From contig JBFLXN010000118.1 in NCBI GenBank assembly GCA_040755715.1, positions 1 to 8,601 on the forward strand: a stretch of DNA of 8,601 nucleotides, written 5' to 3'. The notes below the pieces were generated by a model, which saw only the letters and a list, made by a program, of their open reading frames with translations, ran no database searches and was not told where the DNA came from. Each line of letters starts with the position of its first letter. The first letter of the stretch is position 1. Positions 1 to 4,604 of the stretch are shown here, piece after piece. Both the position numbers and the translations under genes were made by a program. The stretch comes from JBFLXN01 sp040755715 [NCBI: Candidatus Edwardsbacteria bacterium]. Its GTDB lineage: Bacteria > Edwardsbacteria > AC1 > JBFLXN01.

Positions 1-120
1 TACCTCCTCTTTAGAGGAAGCCTACCATAATTAATCAAACCTTCGTCAAGAGACCATTACGACCAATTCTATATTTCTAAATGACCAAAAATAACTCAGA
101 ATTTGCACCGAAATCGGTGA
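1..120. other. Non-coding stretch with a small palindrome, upstream of the truncated secreted gene
   Basis: All three forward frames carry stops here, and I see no convincing gene. Two short perfect palindromes are present: TCCTCT-tt-AGAGGA at 5-18 and CACCGA-aa-TCGGTG at 106-119. The second overlaps the TGA (118-120) that closes the reading frame of the downstream secreted-protein gene, so the loss of that gene's 5' end coincides with a palindrome. A 21-codon ATG frame (81-146) encodes nothing recognisable. Confidence 0.4.
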
Positions 121-876
121 AGCCCCGGATTTTTTACTTCTATTAGTTCCGAGACCAAAGTCTGGGAAATTGAAGGAGTTCGGGTTCTATATCCGAATGG
201 TGGTGAGACCTTTCAACCAGCAACACAAGAGACAATAAAGTGGCAAAAATTTACCCCACCTGGTGCAGATTCATTTGAAGTTTTAATTTCTTATGACAAT
301 GGCGCAAGTTTTTCTTCTGTGGTCAGTGGACTGCTGACCGTGGACTCTTCTTTTGTCTGGACTGTTCCCGATAGTTCATCAGATTCTTGCTTAATAAAGG
401 TAATTGCCTACAGCCCACCTGGATTTCTCTGGGATGAATCGGATGGAGTGTTCAAGATTAGCGCTGTGGGAGTGGAAGAAACTTCAGTTCATAGTTCAAA
501 GTTCATAGTTCATAGTAAGTTGTATCAAAACCAGCCGAATCCGTTTACTGAAAGCACGGAGATAAGGTATCAGATAGCAGATAACAGATTACAGATGACA
601 GATAAACCGTCATCAGTTATCAGTCATCAGTCATCGGTCAGTTTGAAAATCTACAATGTAGCGGGGCAATTGGTGAAGACATTGGTGAATGAGGTAACCC
701 CTCCCTTCCCTCCCCTAACCCCGACCTCACCCTCCCCTCAAGGGGAGGGAAGAGTGAGGTCGGTGGTATGGGACGGGAGAGATGAGAGTGGAAAGCCGGT
801 AGCACCTGGCGTATATTTTTATCGATTAAAGGCTGGTGATTTCACGGATACGAAGAAGATGGTGTTGTCGCGGTAG
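121..876 (+). CDS. C-terminal part of a secreted Ig-like protein with a type IX-like sorting domain (5' truncated)
   Basis: The open frame runs from just after a TGA at 118-120 to TAG at 874-876 (251 residues). The first usable start is GTG 319, which would cut through a domain, so this is probably the 3' part of a broken gene. Residues about 20-115 form an Ig/fibronectin-like module of the Ser/Thr-rich PNGGE type (VLYPNGGETFQP, IKWQKF, VLISYDNGASF, FVWTVPD). The last about 115 residues match the FlgD-like/T9SS type A C-terminal sorting domain: LYQNQPNPFTESTEIRYQI, LKIYNVAGQLVKTLVNE, VVWDGRDESGKPVAPGVYFY and GDFTDTKKMVLSR. Known members of this family are exported, with the C-terminal domain directing outer-membrane translocation. 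Three repeat-derived in-frame segments interrupt it: VHSSKFIVHS before the domain, ADNRLQMTDKPSSVISHQSSV inside a loop region, and the Pro-rich TPPFPPLTPTSPSPQGEG. Passenger function is unknown. It may be a pseudogene or still translated from an unseen start. Confidence 0.7.
   Translation, partial: SPGFFTSISSETKVWEIEGVRVLYPNGGETFQPATQETIKWQKFTPPGADSFEVLISYDNGASFSSVVSGLLTVDSSFVWTVPDSSSDSCLIKVIAYSPPGFLWDESDGVFKISAVGVEETSVHSSKFIVHSKLYQNQPNPFTESTEIRYQIADNRLQMTDKPSSVISHQSSVSLKIYNVAGQLVKTLVNEVTPPFPPLTPTSPSPQGEGRVRSVVWDGRDESGKPVAPGVYFYRLKAGDFTDTKKMVLSR
485..516 (+). repeat. GTTCATA periodic repeat inside the secreted gene
   Basis: The block is built from GTTCATA / GTTCAAA units repeated four times. 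It is read in frame as VHSSKFIVHS, in the linker between the Ig-like module and the sorting domain. It does not match the family consensus there, so I read it as repeat DNA taken into the coding sequence. Confidence 0.6.
568..640 (+). repeat. CAGATA / CATCAGT periodic repeats inside the sorting domain
   Basis: The first half (about 570-603) repeats CAGAT-A-NN units: CAGATAG, CAGATAA, CAGATTA, CAGATGA, CAGATAA. The second half (about 609-640) repeats TCATCAGT / TATCAGT / TCATCAGT / TCATCGGT. Both are open in the gene's frame. They separate IRYQI from SLKIYNVAG, two strands that in this domain family normally lie a few residues apart. Confidence 0.6.
700..763 (+). repeat. C/T-rich palindromic repeat inside the sorting domain
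   Basis: Polypyrimidine DNA (CCCTCCC / CCCCTAACC) leads into an inverted repeat: left arm 721-738 (CCGACCTCA + CCCTCCCCT), right arm 741-749 (AGGGGAGGG) plus 755-763 (TGAGGTCGG), with a 5-nt bulge at 750-754 and a 2-nt loop. It stays in frame and adds a Pro/Ser-rich loop between LVNE and VVWDGRDE. It could form an 18-bp stem in the mRNA. Confidence 0.7.
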
Positions 877-943
877 CGGTGCGATTTATCGCACAGTATT
901 TGGTCCGACGAATATAGCAAATCCGTCGCATAAATGCGACCGC
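876..943 (+). repeat. Palindrome pair (GTGCGAT-ATCGCAC and GTCGCAT-ATGCGAC)
   Basis: Two perfect 7-bp stems with 2-nt loops lie at 879-894 and 925-940. They are bounded by GCGGT (876-880) and its complement ACCGC (939-943), so the whole unit is also an outer inverted repeat whose inner GCG and CGC triplets are swapped between the two halves. It starts at the last base of the upstream TAG stop. The form is that of a REP/MITE-like dispersed element. Confidence 0.6.
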
Positions 944-948
944 ACAAA

Positions 949-996
949 CCTACAGGTGATTTTTCTGTGACAAAGAAGATGATTCTAGTGAGATAA
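949..996 (+). pseudogene. Duplicated C-terminal scrap of a sorting domain
   Basis: The stretch reads PTGDFSVTKKMILVR followed by TAA (994-996). It is closely similar to the real end of the upstream gene, KAGDFTDTKKMVLSR, and lies in the same frame 120 nt further on. An in-frame TAA (931-933) and the palindrome pair separate the two. It has no start and is too short to fold, so I read it as the remaining 3' end of a second sorting-domain gene or of a partial tandem duplication. Codons differ at many positions, so the copy is not recent. Confidence 0.55.
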
Positions 997-1002
997 CATC
1001 GT

Positions 1003-1138
1003 AAACTTAAATATCAAAAATCAAATATCAAAATGACAATGCAAAATCTAAAATTTCGGACTTTGGTTTGTCCCGCCAGAGCGGGGTCCCGCATTTGCGG
1101 TGATAATTTTGATTTTTGGATTAAGCCCCGCAACGGGG
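1003..1138 (+). repeat. AT-rich inverted repeat followed by small GC hairpins
   Basis: ATATCAAAAATCAAATATCAAAAT-type periodic sequence (1009-1034) is paired with an inverted copy: CAAAAATCAAA at 1015-1025 against TTTGATTTTTG at 1108-1118 (11/11). Inside lie CCCGC-caga-GCGGG (1072-1085) and CCGCA-tt-TGCGG (1089-1100). A further palindrome, CCCCG-caa-CGGGG (1126-1138), follows. No gene is visible between 997 and 1175. Confidence 0.6.
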
Positions 1139-1175
1139 GAGGAATAAAGAGAACCGAAGAAAGGAGGGAATACTA

Positions 1176-1253
1176 ATGCTAAGAAAAATGTTAGTGTTAA
1201 TGATTGCCGTAGATTTCATCGCCAGTGTAGCGACGGCTGATGGTGCTGCTTAA
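1176..1253 (+). CDS. 25-residue signal-peptide ORF, probable head of a decayed exported protein
   Basis: ATG 1176 has a perfect Shine-Dalgarno (AAGGAGG, 1161-1167) at 8-nt spacing. The product is a complete Sec-type signal peptide: charged start MLRK, hydrophobic core MLVLMIAVDFIASV and an A-x-A type end (VATA before DGAA). TAA then ends it at 1251-1253. A second in-frame stop follows at 1260, and the frame then reads LGGAFRLSYS before another stop at 1293. The order signal peptide, DGAA, LGGAF loosely recalls the start of PorV-like outer-membrane proteins, but this is weak. It is either a dead gene head or a genuine short exported peptide. The strong ribosome site argues that translation once mattered here. 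Confidence 0.45.
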   Translation: MLRKMLVLMIAVDFIASVATADGAA

Positions 1254-1289
1254 GTATTCTAATTAGGTGGCGCCTTTCGTTTATCCTAC

Positions 1290-1409
1290 TCATAACGAGG
1301 GATAAAACAAAAGAGACAGCAATTCTCCCACGAGAATGGAAAGCAAAAACATCACAAAGAACAGAATAACATTTGTGATAGAAATTGAAGAGATACTAAA
1401 GTTAGACAT
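1290..1409 (-). CDS. Small hydrophobic membrane peptide, 39 residues
   Basis: The minus-strand ATG (1409-1407) is preceded by a perfect Shine-Dalgarno, AAAGGAGG (1425-1418), at 8-nt spacing, the best ribosome site on that strand in this window. The product has a polar Ser/Ile-rich N-terminus (MSNFSISSISITN), one uninterrupted transmembrane-like segment from about residue 14 to 36 (starting VILFFVMFLLSILVG, with a single Glu at 29), and ends YPSL. I do not recognise the family. It is last in the rsmG-to-acetyltransferase gene series, 80 nt after the second acetyltransferase. A weak -10-like TATAAA lies about 25 nt upstream of the start, with no good -35. It could be a small membrane regulator, a type I toxin-like peptide (but it has no C-terminal charge) or a chance ORF. 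Confidence 0.45.
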   Translation of the reverse strand: MSNFSISSISITNVILFFVMFLLSILVGELLSLLFYPSL

Positions 1410-1454
1410 CTATGCATCCTCCTTTTTCGCCTGATTTATAGCGCACAATAATCG

Positions 1455-1471
1455 CCCCGATGAAATTGGGG
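1455..1471 (-). terminator. Short hairpin after the second acetyltransferase (weak terminator candidate)
   Basis: Plus-strand CCCCGAT-gaa-ATTGGGG forms a 7-bp stem with one G-T pair, 19 nt past the acetyltransferase stop. Only CGATTATTGT, not a U-tract, follows on the minus strand. It may be a dispersed CCCCG/CGGGG palindrome (compare 1126-1138 and 7919-7937) rather than a terminator. Confidence 0.25.
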
Positions 1472-1489
1472 TTCCCACAAGCAGGCGCT

Positions 1490-2041
1490 TCATTCTCCAA
1501 CAAGCCCAGTTCTTTTGTCTGTCCTCAGAAGTCCCATTATGACAATGTCGTGGTATTCTCCCTCTTCGTATTTTGCCTTCCGCAAGATGCCCTCTTTTTT
1601 AAATGCTAATTGCTCAAAGGCCTCAAGCCTATGTTTGGCACGCTCGTCAAGATAAAGATAAAGGCGATGCAAATTAAGGGTATTAAAGGCATAGTCAATC
1701 ATCAATTGTGTGGCTTCACTTCCAAAACCCTTCTCCCAGTACTCCTTCTCTCCAATAGATATGGCTAATTCTGCTTGATTATTTATCTGGTCAATTTTTC
1801 GCAAGGCGGTAATTCCAATCTGAACATCACCATTTTTCACCATAATAACAAACGGAAGGAAAGTTTTGTCAGTATAGAGTTCTTCAATAAATTCTTTTTC
1901 ACGAAGGTGATTGGTGGGAAAGCTGGTCCACAGAAAGCTACCAGCCTTTGCGTCATTGGTCCATTTGACCAAAGTGTCAATGTCATCAATCTCCACAGGA
2001 CGCAGGTAAGTCTTTTCACCAATAAGAAATGGGTTCTGCAT
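1490..2041 (-). CDS. GNAT family N-acetyltransferase, RimJ/RimL type (copy 1)
   Basis: The product is 183 residues long and is predicted to transfer an acetyl group from acetyl-CoA to an amine, typically a protein N-terminus or small molecule; the substrate is unknown. The start is set at ATG 2041 because MQNPFLIGEKTYLRP aligns exactly with MQNPFIIGGRIYLRA of the neighbouring paralogue. The frame stays open to a TTG at 2206, but those 55 codons are repeat DNA. Landmarks are the N-terminal strand TYLRPVEIDD, the CoA-binding loop YWEKGFGSEAT (101-111, the family's W-x-K-G-x-G form) and the helix/strand LNLHRLYLYLDE with downstream AFKKEGILRKA. It has no Shine-Dalgarno. The C-terminal tail (about 175-183) is longer than in the paralogue and unalignable. 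About 80 of 178 positions are identical to copy 2 by hand count, so the pair arose by an old tandem duplication. Confidence 0.85.
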   Translation of the reverse strand: MQNPFLIGEKTYLRPVEIDDIDTLVKWTNDAKAGSFLWTSFPTNHLREKEFIEELYTDKTFLPFVIMVKNGDVQIGITALRKIDQINNQAELAISIGEKEYWEKGFGSEATQLMIDYAFNTLNLHRLYLYLDERAKHRLEAFEQLAFKKEGILRKAKYEEGEYHDIVIMGLLRTDKRTGLVGE

Positions 2042-2049
2042 ATTTTTAG

Positions 2050-2180
2050 TATCGGAATTCCAATCCGATATTGATTTCAGCGATAAAAAGAACGATGACA
2101 GCGATACAAAAACATCGCTTTTCGCTATCCGCTTTCCGCTATGCGCATATTGTTTAGCGGTAAGCGGTTGACGGATAGCG
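2050..2180 (-). repeat. Nested palindromic repeat (CGCTATCCG type) abutting the acetyltransferase start
   Basis: Three elements are stacked. TATCGGA-N7-TCCGATA lies at 2050-2070. GCGAT-N8-ATCGC lies at 2101-2118. A nested stem follows: CGCTATCCG (2123-2131) pairs with CGGATAGCG (2172-2180), enclosing CCGCTA (2136-2141) paired with TAGCGG (2155-2160). The block fills almost the whole gap between the two acetyltransferase genes and begins 8 nt upstream of the copy 1 start codon. Confidence 0.65.
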
Positions 2181-2212
2181 GTTAGTGATTTTATCGTCGT
2201 AATCAAACCCGA

Positions 2213-2241
2213 ACGAAGTGAAGGTTATTTTGTCACTTCGT
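2213..2241 (-). terminator. Hairpin spanning the stop codon of acetyltransferase copy 2
   Basis: ACGAAGTGA (2213-2221) and TCACTTCGT (2233-2241) are perfect 9-bp complements with an 11-nt loop. On the minus strand the first arm contains the last two codons and the TGA stop, so the stem would form right behind the terminating ribosome. No U-tract follows, so it is a weak intrinsic terminator candidate or a 3' stabilising stem. Confidence 0.35.
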
Positions 2242-2769
2242 CCATTCATCTCTGAGAATACTCATTAAGACCACATTGAAATACCTTCCATCTTTGAATT
2301 TCGCACCCCGAAGAATTGCCTCAATTTTGAATCCTGCCTTTTCATAGCATTTTATTCCTCGCTGATTCCATTCATAGACAAAAAGATATATCCGATGTAG
2401 ATTTAGTGTGTCAAAACCGTATTTTAGGAGGAGTTTAGTTGCTTCCGTGCCATAGCCTTTGTTCCAATATCCCTTTTCACCAATACATATACCAAATTCT
2501 GCTTGACGATGAACCCAATCAATACGCATCAGAGACATATTGCCAATCAAAAGATTCTTCTCTTTGAGCAGGATGTTCAAAATCACCCAACTTTTATCCT
2601 GGTAGCATTTCTCAATAAATTCTCTTTCTCTAATTTCGTTCAGCGGATATATCGTTGCCAAAAATTCTCTGACCTCAGAATCATTAAACCAGCAGAGAAA
2701 TGTTTCCAAATCTTTCATTTCTATCGCTCTTAAATAAATTCTTCCGCCGATTATAAATGGGTTTTGCAT
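2233..2769 (-). CDS. GNAT family N-acetyltransferase, RimJ/RimL type (copy 2)
   Basis: The product is 178 residues, the usual size for this family. It has the same architecture as its downstream paralogue: strand IYLRAIEMKD (11-20), conserved WFNDSE, CoA-binding loop YWNKGYGTEATKLLL (101-115) and LNLHRIYLFVYEWNQRGIKCYEKAGFK (123-148), the classic RimJ/RimL 'N-x-R-G-I-x-x-Y-E-K-x-G-F' region. Copy 1 lacks the Asn-Gln-Arg-Gly and the Tyr-Glu-Lys there (KHRLEAFEQLAF), so this copy looks the more ancestral. The start is at ATG 2769. An upstream GTG at 2784 lies inside a repeat and adds only five residues. No Shine-Dalgarno is visible. It follows the nitrilase-like gene by 113 nt, and the substrate is unknown. 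Confidence 0.87.
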   Translation of the reverse strand: MQNPFIIGGRIYLRAIEMKDLETFLCWFNDSEVREFLATIYPLNEIREREFIEKCYQDKSWVILNILLKEKNLLIGNMSLMRIDWVHRQAEFGICIGEKGYWNKGYGTEATKLLLKYGFDTLNLHRIYLFVYEWNQRGIKCYEKAGFKIEAILRGAKFKDGRYFNVVLMSILRDEWTK

Positions 2770-2779
2770 AAGATAGTCA

Positions 2780-2835
2780 ACCACAGATTAACACAGATTT
2801 TTAACCACGATTACACAGATGGGAAAATCTGTAAC
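2780..2835 (-). repeat. ACCACAGATTA periodic repeat upstream of acetyltransferase copy 2
   Basis: The plus strand reads CCACAGATTA-ACACAGATTT-TTAACCACGATTA-CACAGAT, then AATCTGT (2826-2832) as a partial inverted copy. The core AGATT recurs at roughly 10-nt steps in a CCAC/ACAC frame. It ends 11 nt from the acetyltransferase start codon. The rest of the gap to the nitrilase stop holds a small stem GCAAG-ttaac-CTTGC (2842-2856). Confidence 0.65.
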
Positions 2836-2882
2836 CAGACTGCAAGTTAACCTTGCTTCTCGCACAGCTGTAGTCAGATGTT

Positions 2883-3680
2883 TCACACTGTAATTCGCTG
2901 ATAAAATCTTACTCTTCTGTCTTTGAAAATATCATTATATTCTGTGATTTTTTTGTTTAACGCCAATGCCGAGTCAATATCAATTACTTTAACTATTTCT
3001 GCCCGACTATTAGTCTTTGCCAAAACTTGTCCTTGAGGGTCAACAATTTGGCTCTTCCCAGTGAATTTGAGACTCTGTCCTCCTCTTCTTTCAGAGCTCG
3101 TTCTATTAGCAGTAATAACGAAGACTCTATTTTCAATAGCCCTGGTTATCATCGCCTTCTGACAATAGGGTAAGACAAGATTGGCAGGATGACAAATAAT
3201 TTGTGCCCCTTTGAGGGTTAAAACTCGTATCGCTTCGGGAAAAATCCAGTCAAAACAAATGACGATGCCAATTTTTGTAGAACCTATCTGGAAGACGGCA
3301 AATGGTTTATCACCGGGAGTAAACAAAAACCTCTCTTTATAAAAAAGATGTATCTTGCGATAGGTTTTTACTTCACCTTTAGAAGAAACCAAAATCGCCG
3401 AATTGAAAAATTTGTTGCCCCTTCTTTCGGCTAATCCCGCCACTAAATTTAATCTTTGGCTTTTTGCAAGATTCAAAAGTGCTTCTGTGGTGGGTCCCTC
3501 TGGAATCTCCTCGGAGAATTTGGCTAACTCATCCTTTGAATAAAAAAGATAACCTGTATTAAAGAGTTCTGGCAAAACAACTAAATCAGCTCTGATAGAT
3601 TTGAGCAGGTGTTTGACTTTTTTAAGATTTTCTTCTTTCTCTCCAAATTTGGGGCAGAACTGCAAAAAGCCGATTCTCAC
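2883..3680 (-). CDS. Carbon-nitrogen hydrolase (nitrilase superfamily)
   Basis: The 265-residue protein has the full catalytic set of the nitrilase/amidase superfamily: Glu38 in VVLPELFNTGY, Lys109 in YRKIHLF, the second conserved Glu116 in YKERFLFTPGD, and nucleophile Cys142 in IGIVICFDWIFPEA. The family hydrolyses non-peptide C-N bonds (amides, carbamoyl amines, sometimes nitriles) through a Cys thioester. Length and the EL-FNTGY / ICFDW-FPE motifs fit cytoplasmic omega-amidase, carbamoylputrescine amidase or ureidopropionase-like branches, but the substrate cannot be told from sequence alone. The start is GTG 3680 (MRIGFLQF), with AAGAGG about 10 nt upstream. The gene begins 28 nt after the rsmG stop, consistent with co-transcription. 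There is no signal peptide or membrane segment. Confidence 0.88.
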   Translation of the reverse strand: MRIGFLQFCPKFGEKEENLKKVKHLLKSIRADLVVLPELFNTGYLFYSKDELAKFSEEIPEGPTTEALLNLAKSQRLNLVAGLAERRGNKFFNSAILVSSKGEVKTYRKIHLFYKERFLFTPGDKPFAVFQIGSTKIGIVICFDWIFPEAIRVLTLKGAQIICHPANLVLPYCQKAMITRAIENRVFVITANRTSSERRGGQSLKFTGKSQIVDPQGQVLAKTNSRAEIVKVIDIDSALALNKKITEYNDIFKDRRVRFYQRITV

Positions 3681-3708
3681 CTAGGAAATACCTCTTTTAG
3701 CCAAAGTT

Positions 3709-4386
3709 TCATCTCTTTTTGATTAGCAAAAGAATTCTGGGGCTTTCAGCAATCGGCAGGGTTATTTTAATTTCCTCTTTAACTAGACCGTTTAACCTTT
3801 TCAAAACTGCTGTTGCTTGTTTGATTTCTTCTCTTATCTTGTCTGTCTTGTAGGCAATTAGAATTCCTTCTCCTCTTAAAAGAGGGAATGACCATTTCAA
3901 AAGTTCTTTAAGTTTTGCTACCGCCCGAGCTAGGGCAAAATCATATTGTCCCCGATAATTTTGGTTTTTCAAAAATTCTTCCGCCCGCAGATTGATAACT
4001 TCTACATTCTGCAAATTCAAATGTTTCACGATGTATTCCAAAAACTTTGCCTTCTTAGTAATAGATTCCAATAAGGTTAGATGTATTTCCGGGCAGGCAA
4101 TTTTTAAGGGGATGCCGGGCAATCCACCACCACTACCAATGTCAATTACCTTTGGCTCAAAAATTTTCTCTGCTATCCACTGCCTAAGATATCGTAAGGC
4201 ACTGAGTGAGTCAAGAAAATGATGAGGAATTAGGTTTTTTATATCACGACGGGAGATGAGATTGATTTGTTTATTCCATTCCCTCAGTTCCTTGGCATAC
4301 TCAAGAAAGAGCTCAATTTGCTCAGGAGTCAAGTAGATTTGGAGAAGATTTATTCCACTAATGAGTTCGTCTCTTTCATTTGGCAT
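3709..4386 (-). CDS. rsmG: 16S rRNA (guanine-527-N7)-methyltransferase RsmG
   Basis: The 225-residue protein (family usually about 205-240) is the GidB/RsmG methyltransferase, which uses S-adenosylmethionine to methylate N7 of G527 in the 530 loop of 16S rRNA; in other bacteria its loss gives low-level streptomycin resistance. Diagnostic segments in order are WNKQINLIS (37-45), HHFLDSL (55-61), SAM motif I DIGSGGGLPGIPLKI (82-96), TLLESITKKAKFL (104-116), ALARAVAKLKELL (151-163) and a C-terminal strand RILLLIKKR. ATG 4386 has no good Shine-Dalgarno but lies 10 nt past a strong -10 box, which predicts a 5' leader of about 4 nt. It is first in a minus-strand series with the nitrilase-like gene. 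It has no adjacent gidA/parA/parB, unlike the classic chromosomal context. Confidence 0.95.
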   Translation of the reverse strand: MPNERDELISGINLLQIYLTPEQIELFLEYAKELREWNKQINLISRRDIKNLIPHHFLDSLSALRYLRQWIAEKIFEPKVIDIGSGGGLPGIPLKIACPEIHLTLLESITKKAKFLEYIVKHLNLQNVEVINLRAEEFLKNQNYRGQYDFALARAVAKLKELLKWSFPLLRGEGILIAYKTDKIREEIKQATAVLKRLNGLVKEEIKITLPIAESPRILLLIKKR

Positions 4387-4396
4387 TTTGCCTTAT

Positions 4397-4425
4397 ATTT
4401 TATCAAAAAATAGGGAAAAAGTCAA
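4397..4425 (-). promoter_or_regulatory. Sigma70-type promoter of rsmG
   Basis: On the minus strand, TTGACT (4425-4420) is separated by 17 nt from TAAAAT (4402-4397). Each box is 5/6 consensus at ideal spacing, and the spacer is T-rich. The predicted transcription start near 4390 is only about 4 nt before the rsmG ATG, implying a leaderless or nearly leaderless mRNA. Confidence 0.7.
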
Positions 4426-4442
4426 AAGATTTCTTGGGAGCA
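4426..4442 (+). repeat. Left target-site duplication of the insertion sequence
   Basis: AAGATTTCTTGGGAGCA directly precedes the left inverted repeat and matches the 17 nt after the right end (5860-5876, AAGATCTCTTGGGAACA) at 15 of 17 positions. It is also immediately upstream of the rsmG -35 box. Confidence 0.8.
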
Positions 4443-4494
4443 TGTTATTGTAAAGCCATAATGTCCCCTATAACTGTAAAGCTATAATGTCCCC
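4443..4494 (+). repeat. Left terminal inverted repeat with two tandem subunits
   Basis: Two copies of (A)YTGTAAAGC-YATAATGTCCCC lie 25 nt apart, with TGTAAAG starting at 4450 and 4475. The outer copy matches the right end perfectly over its 26 nt. The repeated subunit is a likely pair of transposase binding sites. Confidence 0.8.
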
Positions 4495-4604
4495 TTGTTG
4501 AGAAAGAAGTTGGTTTTGATTTTGTGGGGGCCGAGGTTTGATTTTCTGTTTGTTTCGTGGTATCTTTGTCCCGTCGTCAAACCATAACCATAGGAGGAAC
4601 AATT

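Noticed and set aside
485-640. Possible CRISPR array in the short periodic repeats
   Set aside because: Repeat units are 6-9 nt with no unique spacers and lie inside a coding frame; no cas genes are nearby.
1254-1368. Continuation of the signal-peptide ORF by frameshift into the other open frame
   Set aside because: The alternative frame (about 1250-1368) is open but basic and unlike any exported protein, and it overlaps the minus-strand small ORF. The unshifted frame reads more protein-like after the stops.
1775-2074. Plus-strand 99-codon frame opposite acetyltransferase copy 1
   Set aside because: Antisense shadow of a conserved gene, with no ribosome site or recognisable protein motif. 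The same holds for 1837-2022 (minus), 2503-2733, 3992-4222, 4695-4877, 4958-5161 and 6655-6942.
2042-2206. N-terminal extension of acetyltransferase copy 1 back to TTG 2206
   Set aside because: The 55 codons are palindromic repeat DNA, no ribosome site precedes the TTG, and the paralogue's start aligns with ATG 2041.
3679-3714. Eleven-codon frame (MKLWLKEVFPR) starting in the ATGA overlap at the end of rsmG
   Set aside because: It is too short to support; its sequence includes the AAGAGG ribosome site of the nitrilase-like gene, so translational coupling is possible but not shown.
4557-4604. Transposase start at GTG 4557
   Set aside because: No ribosome site precedes it, whereas ATG 4605 has AGGAGG at 7 nt.
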